A DNA stretch of 32,652 nt. It comes from Bacteroidales bacterium UBA1751. Lineage in GTDB: Bacteria > Bacteroidota > Bacteroidia > Bacteroidales > UBA932. Within the stretch, counting starts at the first letter, position 1. Every line of letters starts with the position of its first letter. The notes under the pieces were generated by a model. The model searched no databases and was not told the origin of the DNA. It saw nothing but the letters and a program-made list of their open reading frames with translations. Below, piece after piece: positions 15,925 to 23,042 of this stretch. The position numbers and the translations under genes were made by a program. Location: contig DCHN01000050.1 in the NCBI GenBank assembly GCA_002315995.1, positions 25,682 to 58,333 of the forward strand, given 5' to 3'.

Positions 15925-17760
15925 ATGAAAAAACTGTTACTTATAATATCATTCATCTCCATTGCCTTTGCGGCCTCATCTTACAGTATATCTGAAGAGA
16001 TGGCAACTCAAATGGCATCGCGTTTCTTCGGTGGTTATTATGTAAGCAACTCATCTTCTGTAACTCTTGTGAGCAAAGGAGTGGACCAGACCACCAAGGC
16101 ATCAGCAACAGTAGCCCCATATTATATTTTCAACCACGTTGGCGGAGGATATGTAATTATTGCCGGTGAGGATACAATGAAGCCTGTAATCGGCTATTCA
16201 TACACTGGAAGCATTGATGTGAACAATATGCCCGAGACCCTCAAGTGGTGGCTTAACAATGTCTCTGAGTCGGTTGATTATATTCGCGCAAAGGGAATCA
16301 TGCCAACTAGGGAAAGACTTGCTGAGTGGACCCGCGTTGGACTTTCAACCAAGGCTGGTGCAACTGAGGTGGTGAATCTCAATACCGTATGCTGGAGTCA
16401 GGGAGCCCCTTTTTACTACTACTGCCCACCAAATGAGGGCAATCTTACTACTGAGACTCATTCCGTTGCAGGATGTGTGCCTATTGCTATATGTGAAGTG
16501 ATGATATACTATGGCTGGCCGAGCAAAGGCGAAGGAACAACTCCGGCATATACATCAGGCAAGTACAGCATTGCTGCCAATACTCTTGGTACTGAGTATG
16601 ACTGGGCAATGCTGAAGAAATTTGTAGATAAAGACAGCAATCCTGGTTCGAATACTGCTGAGAGAAGGACCAATTCGACTAATGCCTCCAAACTTGTAGG
16701 AGATGTTGGAAAATCGGTAAAGGCAGTTTACACCCTTTCGTCTACATCAGCTTCCAGTGAGAATATTGTAAGATTATTCACTCAGTACTTCAAATACAAT
16801 AAGGCTGCAAGGTTCACTGAGAGGGGAAGCTATGGAGATGCAGAGTGGGAAGAGATGCTGAAGGCTGAACTTGACAAGGGCAGGCCTATACTCTACAGCG
16901 GGCAGAGCAGTGATGGTGGCCATCAGTTCGTTTTGGATGGATATGATACCGATGACTATTTCCATATCAACTGGGGATGGGGCCCAAGTTCAAACGGCTT
17001 CTTCTGGATTAATTATGACTTCAGGTCAAATCAGGCTGCAATATTTGATTTTGTTCCTGATAAGGATGGTACATCTGTTCTTGCACCTGGAGATATTAGA
17101 TTAATCAAGACGGCAAATCACAATGGATATGAACTTACAACAGCTGATTATATTGAACCTAATGTCGCGTTCAGCATGACTGTTTGCGGAATTGCAAATT
17201 TCTCAAGCAATACTTATTCAGGCTCAAGACCAATAAGACTTGCAAGAGTGGGGAAGGACGGCAAAATTAAAGAGTTCTGCTCTTCAGACACAAAGACTTT
17301 CAGTACTCTTAATCCAGGAGAATACTTCACAAGCTCTTTCTCATTCACAAACCAAAAGGTTACGGCCTGTGAAATGGGAGACCAGATTATGCTATGCAGG
17401 CAGGATTTTACTGGAGGAAACTACAGTGTAGCCGAGGTTGATATTGATGGAACAGTGCTTACTGGATATGCTCTGGTTAGAAACGAGTTCATTGATATGA
17501 AAGAGTCTTACAAAGTTGGAGACAAGTTCGAAACCAGACTTAGAACAATGCTTACTCCATATAACGATTGTGCCAAAGACGATGCTTTCACTTCACGATG
17601 GAGGTTCTATAAAGATGGTGAGCTTGTTGCAGACTTCGTGAAGGGAAGTGAGGGTAATTACTACACCATTGAGGAGACTGGCAACTATACAGTTGTTGCA
17701 ATAGTAAGTATCTATGGTGTTCCTGACCGATCAATAACTGCATCATTTGTTGTGAAGTAG
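15925..17760 (+). CDS. Secreted C10 (streptopain-family) cysteine protease
   Basis: 611 residues with a signal peptide (1-16, ending AFA). Residues 20-140 form the inhibitory propeptide region (YYIFNHVGGGYVIIAGEDTM is typical). The catalytic domain spans about 150-375: the nucleophile is Cys184 in VAGCVPIAICEVM, the catalytic His333 is in GGHQFVLDGYD, and HINWGWG (346-352) is the conserved tryptophan motif also seen in SpeB. All key residues are present, so it should be active after propeptide removal. Residues 390-611 form a C-terminal beta-rich extension, probably Ig-like (ending NYTVVAIVSIYGVPDRS), that may bind the surface. The position beside a fimbrillin-like lipoprotein suggests a processing or surface role, which is inference. 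Confidence 0.93.
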   Translation: MKKLLLIISFISIAFAASSYSISEEMATQMASRFFGGYYVSNSSSVTLVSKGVDQTTKASATVAPYYIFNHVGGGYVIIAGEDTMKPVIGYSYTGSIDVNNMPETLKWWLNNVSESVDYIRAKGIMPTRERLAEWTRVGLSTKAGATEVVNLNTVCWSQGAPFYYYCPPNEGNLTTETHSVAGCVPIAICEVMIYYGWPSKGEGTTPAYTSGKYSIAANTLGTEYDWAMLKKFVDKDSNPGSNTAERRTNSTNASKLVGDVGKSVKAVYTLSSTSASSENIVRLFTQYFKYNKAARFTERGSYGDAEWEEMLKAELDKGRPILYSGQSSDGGHQFVLDGYDTDDYFHINWGWGPSSNGFFWINYDFRSNQAAIFDFVPDKDGTSVLAPGDIRLIKTANHNGYELTTADYIEPNVAFSMTVCGIANFSSNTYSGSRPIRLARVGKDGKIKEFCSSDTKTFSTLNPGEYFTSSFSFTNQKVTACEMGDQIMLCRQDFTGGNYSVAEVDIDGTVLTGYALVRNEFIDMKESYKVGDKFETRLRTMLTPYNDCAKDDAFTSRWRFYKDGELVADFVKGSEGNYYTIEETGNYTVVAIVSIYGVPDRSITASFVVK

Positions 17761-17763
17761 TTT

Positions 17764-18486
17764 ATGGGTATCTGTAGAAGATTTTCAACCTCACACGGCT
17801 GGCTTGATGTGGAGCACATCGGGCACGCCTGTGTGAGGTTCTCGTTTGAGAGCGGGTATACGGTCTATACAGACCCATACTCGGAGGCGGCGGATTTTCA
17901 AGGTGCTCCAAAGGCAGACTTGATTTTCATCTCGCACGACCATTACGACCACTATGATCCCTCCGCACTGCGGGAGATAGTTGATGACAATACTATTTTC
18001 ATAACTGCTAAGGGAATAGGGAATCTTATGAGTTGCGATTGTTTCAGCAATCAGGTAACGGAGCTTGCAAACGGTGAAAACTGTTTTGTTAAGTGCATAT
18101 CGGGAATAATAGGGGTGAAGGCTGTTGCGGCATACAACATCAACCAGTTGAATGAGAATGGAAAACCTTTCCATCCAAAAGGTTATGGTAACGGCTATGT
18201 TATAACTCTCCTATCTCCGCCGGAAATGGAGGATGAAAATGACTTCGTTATCTATTTTGCCGGTGATACTGAGTTTATACCTGAAATGGGGGAACCGGAG
18301 AGTGAATTTGCAGTGGCAAACCTTGCTCTTCTGCCAAAGAATCTTCCATATACCATGAGCGATGAGGCATGCGTACAGGCAGCCAATGCAATAATGCCTG
18401 AATACTTGATGCCAATACACTATTTTGAGCTGGACAGCGATTATCTTCGCCGCGGCCTCAACCCATCAATAAATCTATTAGTGTAG
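17764..18486 (+). CDS. Metallo-beta-lactamase-fold hydrolase (UlaG/UPF0173-like)
   Basis: 240 residues, no signal peptide, so probably cytoplasmic. It has the metal-binding H58-D-H-Y-D62-H63 motif, the following strand-loop FAGDTEFIPEM with an aspartate ligand, and a late histidine in MPIHYFE. It belongs to the UlaG/UPF0173 branch, whose members hydrolyse lactones, phosphodiesters or N-acyl groups; the substrate cannot be read here. The ATG is four bases after the C10 protease stop, so the pair is translationally close and certainly co-transcribed. A cytoplasmic enzyme after a secreted protease is an unexpected partnership. A strong hairpin terminator begins 14 bases after the stop. Confidence 0.85.
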   Translation: MGICRRFSTSHGWLDVEHIGHACVRFSFESGYTVYTDPYSEAADFQGAPKADLIFISHDHYDHYDPSALREIVDDNTIFITAKGIGNLMSCDCFSNQVTELANGENCFVKCISGIIGVKAVAAYNINQLNENGKPFHPKGYGNGYVITLLSPPEMEDENDFVIYFAGDTEFIPEMGEPESEFAVANLALLPKNLPYTMSDEACVQAANAIMPEYLMPIHYFELDSDYLRRGLNPSINLLV

Positions 18487-18500
18487 GCCGGGAGCGGGAA

Positions 18501-18535
18501 TTAAAAAAGAGATGTCTACGACATCTCTTTTTTAA
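18501..18535. terminator. Bidirectional terminator
   Basis: TTAAAAAAGAGATGTC (18501-18516), loop TAC, then the exact complement to 18535. The 16-bp stem has an A-run on one side and a T-run on the other, so it can end the plus-strand 14461-18486 operon and the minus-strand tRNA-His transcript. Confidence 0.9.
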
Positions 18536-18542
18536 TAGGAAG

Positions 18543-18617
18543 GGTGGAAGGAGGGACTCGAACCCTTGACCCCTGGTGCCACAAACCAGTGCTCTAACCA
18601 ACTGAGCTACATCCACC
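18543..18617 (-). tRNA. tRNA-His (anticodon GTG)
   Basis: The minus strand folds as a cloverleaf of 75 bases including the G-1 that marks tRNA-His, paired with C73. The anticodon arm is CTGGT-TTGTGGC-ACCAG with GTG at positions 34-36. The D arm GCTCAGTTGGTTAGAGC and T loop TTCGAGT are standard. The acceptor shows a T:T opposition at positions 6:67, and the outer T-stem pair is A:C. CCA is not encoded. The predicted promoter ends only 11 bases upstream of G-1. Confidence 0.93.
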
Positions 18618-18628
18618 ATTTGGGACTG

Positions 18629-18659
18629 CAAAGGTATAATATTTTTTCTAATCTCCAAC
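18629..18659 (-). promoter_or_regulatory. tRNA-His promoter
   Basis: The minus strand shows GTTG (one change from TTTG) at 18659-18656, a 19-base spacer, and TACCTTTG at 18636-18629. The start of transcription would fall a few bases before the tRNA. Confidence 0.6.
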
Positions 18660-18727
18660 TATTTTTCCTTTAATAGGCAGATAAAAAAATAGTTGGCTAA
18701 AAAGGTGGGAATGAGAAAATTCTTTCT

Positions 18728-18735
18728 TAATTTTG
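18728..18735 (+). promoter_or_regulatory. -7 box for the carboxyltransferase gene
   Basis: TAATTTTG fits TAnnTTTG, 53 bases before the ATG at 18789. No good -33 element is seen. The rest of 18636-18788 is A+T-rich without other visible features. Confidence 0.4.
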
Positions 18736-18788
18736 TAGGATACAATGGATAACAAATCAAACAATTATAAAACTTATTAGACATAGAC

Positions 18789-20570
18789 ATGGCTCGTGAG
18801 ATTAAATTTTCTCTGGTATACAGAGATATGTGGCAGTCTTCGGGAAAATATACCCCAAGAGTTGACCAGCTTACAGAAATAGCACCTGTTATCATTGATA
18901 TGGGATGCTTTGACCGAGTTGAGACAAACGGTGGAGCATTTGAGCAGGTAAATCTTCTTTATGGTGAGAACCCTAACAAGGCAGTAAGGGCTTGGACCGC
19001 TCCTTTCAATAAGGTGGGTATCCAGACACACATGCTTGAGAGAGGTTTGAATGCATTACGCATGAATCCTGTTCCAGAGGATGTTCGTTACCTTATGTAC
19101 AAGGTAAAGAAGGCTCAGGGAACAGATATTGCACGTTCATTCTGCGGTTTGAACGACCATAGAAACCTCAAGGGTTCAGTTCTTGGTGCAAAAGCCGGTG
19201 GAATGATTTCACAGGTTGCTCTCTCAATGACATACTCTCCTGTTCATACCGTTGAGTACTATATGGGTATTGTTGACCACGTAGTGGAGTATGGTTGCGA
19301 TGAGATCTGTCTCAAGGATATGGCCGGTATCGGACGTCCTGCAATGCTCGGAAAACTTGTAAAGAACATCAAGACAAAATATCCTCATATCAAGGTTCAG
19401 TACCATGGACATACAGGCCCTGGCTTCTCAGTAGCATCAATGCTTGAGGTTGCCCGCGCTGGTGCAGATTATCTTGATGTTGCAATTGAGCCGCTTTCAT
19501 GGGGTAAGATACATCCTGATGTAATTACAATTCAGGCTATGCTCAAGGATGCAGGCTTCCTTGTAAAGGATATCAACATGAACGCATATATGGAGGCAAG
19601 ACAGCTTACACAGAAGTTCATAGATGACTTCCTTGGTTACTTTATTGAGCCAACCAACCACTTCTGCTCTTCACTCCTTGTAGGCTGCGGCCTTCCAGGC
19701 GGAATGATGGGCTCTATGATGGCTGACCTCAAGGGATTCCACAATGCAATTAATATGGGCCTCAAGAACCAGGGCAAGAAGGAGCTCTCACTTGATGAGC
19801 TTGTTGTAATGCTCTTCAAGGAGGTTGAGTATGTATGGCCAAGACTTGGTTATCCACCATTGGTAACTCCTTTCAGCCAGTACACAAAGAACACTGCCCT
19901 CATGAACCTTATGCATACTCTTAAGGGCGAGCCAAGATGGAAGACCATTGACCCTGACACAATGAATATGATCATTGGCAAGGCTGGTAAGCTTCCAGGT
20001 GAACTTGCTCCTGAAATCAAGGAGATTGTTAAGGAGAAGGGTCTTGAATTCTACACCGGTAACCCACAGGATGCATTCCCTAACGAACTTCCTAAGTTCG
20101 AGAAGATGATGGCCGATGAGGGTTGGGACAGAGGTCAGGATGACGAGGAGCTCTTTGAGTTTGCAATGCACGAGCGTCAGTACCGTGACTATAAGAGCGG
20201 TGCGGCAAAGGCACGTTTCGAGAAGGATCTTGAGGCTGCAAAGGAGAAGGCAAAGGCTCCTATTATTGTTACCCGTCCTGTAGTTGAGGTTCCAAGATTC
20301 GACGTTGAGAAGGTTGTTTCAGCTCATCCTAATGCTACACAGATTCAGGCTCCTGTAAAGGGCCAGGTTGTATGGCAGTATGATGTTGATGATGAGGGCC
20401 AGGCTCCTGTAATCGGTACTCAGTACAAGGCAGGCGACACATTCTGCTATGTTCAGGCATACTACGGAATGGAGGAGGTTAAATGTCCTGTTGACGGCAA
20501 ACTTGTTGCTGTAACTGCAAAACAGGGAGAGAAGATCAACAAGGGCGAGATTGTAGGTTTTGTTGAATAA
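18789..20570 (+). CDS. Carboxyltransferase (PycB/OadA-like) with lysine-less biotinyl-type domain
   Basis: 593 residues. The large N-terminal domain is a DRE-TIM-type carboxyltransferase barrel like the alpha subunit of oxaloacetate decarboxylase and pyruvate carboxylase subunit B. Metal and substrate residues are in place: LVYRDMWQSSGKY, the K176-D-M-A-G motif (the lysine that is carbamylated in homologues) and H206-G-H208-T-G-P-G. The barrel is followed by the conserved-carboxylase domain (FFKEVEYVWPRLGYPPLVTP-like, about 335-460). The C-terminal 80 residues have a biotinyl/lipoyl-domain fold (GDTFCYVQAYYGMEEV), but the usual EAMKM is replaced by QAYYGM at 556-561, so no lysine sits in the hairpin; the nearest is K565. 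It should act on oxaloacetate or pyruvate with CO2. No partner biotin carboxylase or membrane beta subunit is nearby. Confidence 0.85.
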   Translation: MAREIKFSLVYRDMWQSSGKYTPRVDQLTEIAPVIIDMGCFDRVETNGGAFEQVNLLYGENPNKAVRAWTAPFNKVGIQTHMLERGLNALRMNPVPEDVRYLMYKVKKAQGTDIARSFCGLNDHRNLKGSVLGAKAGGMISQVALSMTYSPVHTVEYYMGIVDHVVEYGCDEICLKDMAGIGRPAMLGKLVKNIKTKYPHIKVQYHGHTGPGFSVASMLEVARAGADYLDVAIEPLSWGKIHPDVITIQAMLKDAGFLVKDINMNAYMEARQLTQKFIDDFLGYFIEPTNHFCSSLLVGCGLPGGMMGSMMADLKGFHNAINMGLKNQGKKELSLDELVVMLFKEVEYVWPRLGYPPLVTPFSQYTKNTALMNLMHTLKGEPRWKTIDPDTMNMIIGKAGKLPGELAPEIKEIVKEKGLEFYTGNPQDAFPNELPKFEKMMADEGWDRGQDDEELFEFAMHERQYRDYKSGAAKARFEKDLEAAKEKAKAPIIVTRPVVEVPRFDVEKVVSAHPNATQIQAPVKGQVVWQYDVDDEGQAPVIGTQYKAGDTFCYVQAYYGMEEVKCPVDGKLVAVTAKQGEKINKGEIVGFVE

Positions 20571-20590
20571 TCTCCCACACATAATCAAAT

Positions 20591-20623
20591 AAAAGAGTTC
20601 GGAAATTTCCGAACTCTTTTTTT
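20591..20623. terminator. Bidirectional terminator
   Basis: AAAAGAGTTCGGAAA is followed directly by its exact complement (20591-20620), with T-runs in both directions. It ends the carboxyltransferase gene and the minus-strand tRNA-Arg transcript. Confidence 0.9.
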
Positions 20624-20639
20624 ACATACTGACATCCTG

Positions 20640-20711
20640 TACACCCGAGGGGATTCGAACCCCGACCTTCAGAACCGGAATCTGAAATTCTATCCATTAA
20701 ACTACGGGTGC
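20640..20711 (-). tRNA. tRNA-Arg (anticodon CCG)
   Basis: The minus strand folds as a 72-base cloverleaf beginning GCACCCG. The anticodon arm is TCAGA-TTCCGGT-TCTGA with CCG at 34-36, and the T arm contains GGGGTTCGAATCCCC. The acceptor is closed by a G1:T72 wobble (3' strand CGGGTGT plus discriminator A). CCA is not encoded. The promoter box ends 11 bases upstream. Confidence 0.93.
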
Positions 20712-20722
20712 AAATGCGGGTG

Positions 20723-20754
20723 CAAAGATAGCCACCGGCGCCATTATTCGCAAA
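20723..20754 (-). promoter_or_regulatory. tRNA-Arg promoter (TTTG-N20-TATCTTTG)
   Basis: On the minus strand TTTG at 20754-20751 and TATCTTTG at 20730-20723 are 20 bases apart, a full match to the Bacteroidota promoter. The -33 box lies inside the last codons of the upstream gene. Confidence 0.75.
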
Positions 20755-21763
20755 TTCCTAATGGTGTTATGGTGATGCTCTTTGGCTGAAGGTCACCTCT
20801 TCTTATGTCACGGGCATCATAGCGCCTTAGTTCCAAGGCTATTACGGCCCTGGCAGAGAATAGGGCAGCTTCATTTCCTCTCAGGACATACATATTCTGA
20901 ACATCCCTTACTTTGAGATGGGTGGCTTCTGTCCAGTCGGTCTGGAATCCGTCTATATATAGTGCTACCGTCTCATTTGCAGCGGAATATATTGGGTCGG
21001 AACCGTTTCCAGAACTTAGTACTCTTATTGAACCTCCACGTGTTGTAACCAAAGCATATCCAATGCCTGTGGGTGAATTCACCATCATAAATCCAGGATA
21101 TTGCCCTATGATATAGTGCAAAAGGTCCATGTCATCATGCTTTCGCATATCGGATCGGAGCCTTACCTGATGCCGATCAAAGGCGGTAGTATAGGGCCCT
21201 ATCGGCCGGGTGGGCACAAATAGGTGGGACTGGTCATCTCCAGATACGATAATTGTTTCGAGTGTATCCGTTTCGTCTCCAACAAGTACCAAATCGTATC
21301 CGCCCTTCTTCTTCTTTGCCATGGCTGTTGCAGAGTTGCCGGATTCTCCGTTGGATGTGGGAACGTTGGTGCTTTGTTCTGTGGAGGCATGGCTGCCTCT
21401 GGATTCAGGTGACCTCTTTATTTCTTCAGGCCAGATTAGCTTGTGTCCTGAGACATTTATTGTGAATTCCTCTCCTGGAGTTGGCTCATAGCCATTCAGA
21501 GTGAAGATTTTTCCTGACCATTGCAGTGAAATGCCGGAGATTGAGTCGCAAATGGCATCGTTTAAGGCTGCATCGTAGGATGATATGTGAAACTGGGCAT
21601 ATAGCCCATTGGTAGATAATATGTTTACAGAGAATTCTTTTGGTAATTTTCTGCGAGTTGATTCTATTGCAAAGGAAATTTTGCCTGAATTATATTCCGG
21701 TACCTGGCCGAATGAGGGGTAGTGAAGAATCAGTATTGCGAGGAGAAAAAATATAGGTTTCAT
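20744..21763 (-). CDS. Secreted protein with TonB-receptor plug-like C-terminus, no barrel
   Basis: 339 residues with a signal peptide (1-19, ending PSFG). Residues 28-115 form a beta-rich N-terminal domain of unknown type. Residues 118-155 are a low-complexity, S/T/N-rich linker ending AKKKKGG. Residues 210-316 look like the plug domain of TonB-dependent receptors: DLLHYIIGQYPGFMMV, then VTTRGGSIRV, VALYIDGFQTDW and VRDVQNMYVLRGNEAALFSA. In receptors a 22-strand barrel would follow, but here the protein stops about 20 residues later. It is probably periplasmic. It may be a plug-only binding or signalling protein, or a remnant; a normal start and intact frame argue against decay. Its neighbours do not point to a substrate. 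Confidence 0.7.
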   Translation of the reverse strand: MKPIFFLLAILILHYPSFGQVPEYNSGKISFAIESTRRKLPKEFSVNILSTNGLYAQFHISSYDAALNDAICDSISGISLQWSGKIFTLNGYEPTPGEEFTINVSGHKLIWPEEIKRSPESRGSHASTEQSTNVPTSNGESGNSATAMAKKKKGGYDLVLVGDETDTLETIIVSGDDQSHLFVPTRPIGPYTTAFDRHQVRLRSDMRKHDDMDLLHYIIGQYPGFMMVNSPTGIGYALVTTRGGSIRVLSSGNGSDPIYSAANETVALYIDGFQTDWTEATHLKVRDVQNMYVLRGNEAALFSARAVIALELRRYDARDIRRGDLQPKSITITPLGICE

Positions 21764-21908
21764 TATAAATCTTATGTTTCCCTGAGCTGTAAATATAAAA
21801 ATTATAACGTTTTGTGAATATATGTGGAAAATAATTATTAAAGAGGGGCTTTTATCTATATGGAATAGGATTATTATTTAGAAATTCGAGAAACGTTTTT
21901 GTGACTTT

Positions 21909-21940
21909 TTTGGGAATATGCATTTCTTGAATTACATTTG
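21909..21940 (+). promoter_or_regulatory. fabD promoter (TTTG-N20-TACATTTG)
   Basis: TTTG at 21909-21912 and TACATTTG at 21933-21940 are separated by 20 bases. Transcription should start near 21946, about 48 bases before the TTG start of fabD. The rest of 21764-21908 is A+T-rich, and no box is visible for the minus-strand gene. Confidence 0.75.
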
Positions 21941-21993
21941 CAGATTATTCTGCGGTAGAAGGGCAGTATTATAAATTTTAAATCTATTACAAT

Positions 21994-22974
21994 TTGAAAG
22001 CGTACGTTTTTCCTGGTCAGGGTGCACAGTTCTCCGGTATGGGAGAACTCCTCTATTCCACTTGTGGAGGAGCAAAAGAACTCTTTGAAAAGGCGAATGA
22101 GATTTTGGGATACCGTATCTCAGATATAATGTTCAAGGGAGATGCTGATCAGCTCAAACAGACAAAGGTTACGCAACCTGCCATTTTTCTCCATTCTGTT
22201 ATTCTTGCAATGTGTCTTAAGGAGTACACTTCAAATGCCGTTAAGCTGCAGAGTGATTCCGAATATGAAAGGCTTCCGGAGGAGGTGCTTGATTTTGAGC
22301 CCGATATGGTTGCGGGTCACTCTCTTGGAGAGTTCAGTGCACTTGTGGCTGCGGGGGCAATTTCATTTGAAGATGGCCTGAAACTTGTTTATGCAAGAGC
22401 AATGGCTATGCAGAAGGCTTGCGAGGCAACTCCTTCCACTATGGCTGCCGTATTGGGACTTGATGATGAGAAGGTTGAGGAGGTTTGTGCTGCTGTAAGT
22501 GAAAGGGTGAAAGGATGTGCAGGGAGAGTGGTTGTTCCGGCAAATTATAACTCGCCGGGCCAGCTTGTAATTTCAGGCGATGTGGAGAGCATCAATGAGG
22601 CTTGTGATGCAATGAAGGAGGCTGGTGCAAAGAGGGCTCTGCCTCTTACAGTTGGTGGTGCCTTCCATTCACCACTAATGGAGAGCGCAAGGGTAGAACT
22701 TGCCAAGGCAATTGCCGCAACTGAGTTCAAGCAGCCTTCATGTCCGGTATATCAGAATGTTGATGGCAAACCGCATACCAATCCCGATGAAATAAAGGAG
22801 AATCTTCTCAAGCAGCTTACATCACCTGTGAGATGGACTCAGGATGTTCAGAGTATGATTGCAGATGGAGCCGACACATTTATTGAGCTTGGCCCGGGTG
22901 AGGTGCTTCAGGGTCTTGTGAGGAGAATAAACAAGGGCAGTGGTAAAGATCTCCAGGTTAAGGGTGTACAGTAG
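21994..22974 (+). CDS. fabD: Malonyl-CoA:ACP transacylase (TTG start)
   Basis: 326 residues. FabD moves malonyl from CoA to acyl carrier protein, supplying fatty-acid elongation in the cytoplasm. The start is TTG at 21994: it gives the standard MKAYVFPGQGAQFSGMG, an in-frame TAA lies just upstream at 21979, and the next ATG falls inside the substrate loop. The nucleophile is Ser110 in GHSLGEFSAL, Arg135 is in LVYARAMAMQ and His225 in GGAFHSPLM, so the active site is complete. Residues about 80-104 form an acidic insert (SDSEYERLPEEVLDFEPD) not seen in E. coli FabD. nifJ follows 68 bases later without a recognisable promoter between, so the two may be co-transcribed. Confidence 0.95.
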   Translation: MKAYVFPGQGAQFSGMGELLYSTCGGAKELFEKANEILGYRISDIMFKGDADQLKQTKVTQPAIFLHSVILAMCLKEYTSNAVKLQSDSEYERLPEEVLDFEPDMVAGHSLGEFSALVAAGAISFEDGLKLVYARAMAMQKACEATPSTMAAVLGLDDEKVEEVCAAVSERVKGCAGRVVVPANYNSPGQLVISGDVESINEACDAMKEAGAKRALPLTVGGAFHSPLMESARVELAKAIAATEFKQPSCPVYQNVDGKPHTNPDEIKENLLKQLTSPVRWTQDVQSMIADGADTFIELGPGEVLQGLVRRINKGSGKDLQVKGVQ

Positions 22975-23042
22975 AGAGAAAACAACTATCGCATTGGATA
23001 GAAAAATATAAACAATAATATAATTCAAACATTTTAACTGAT

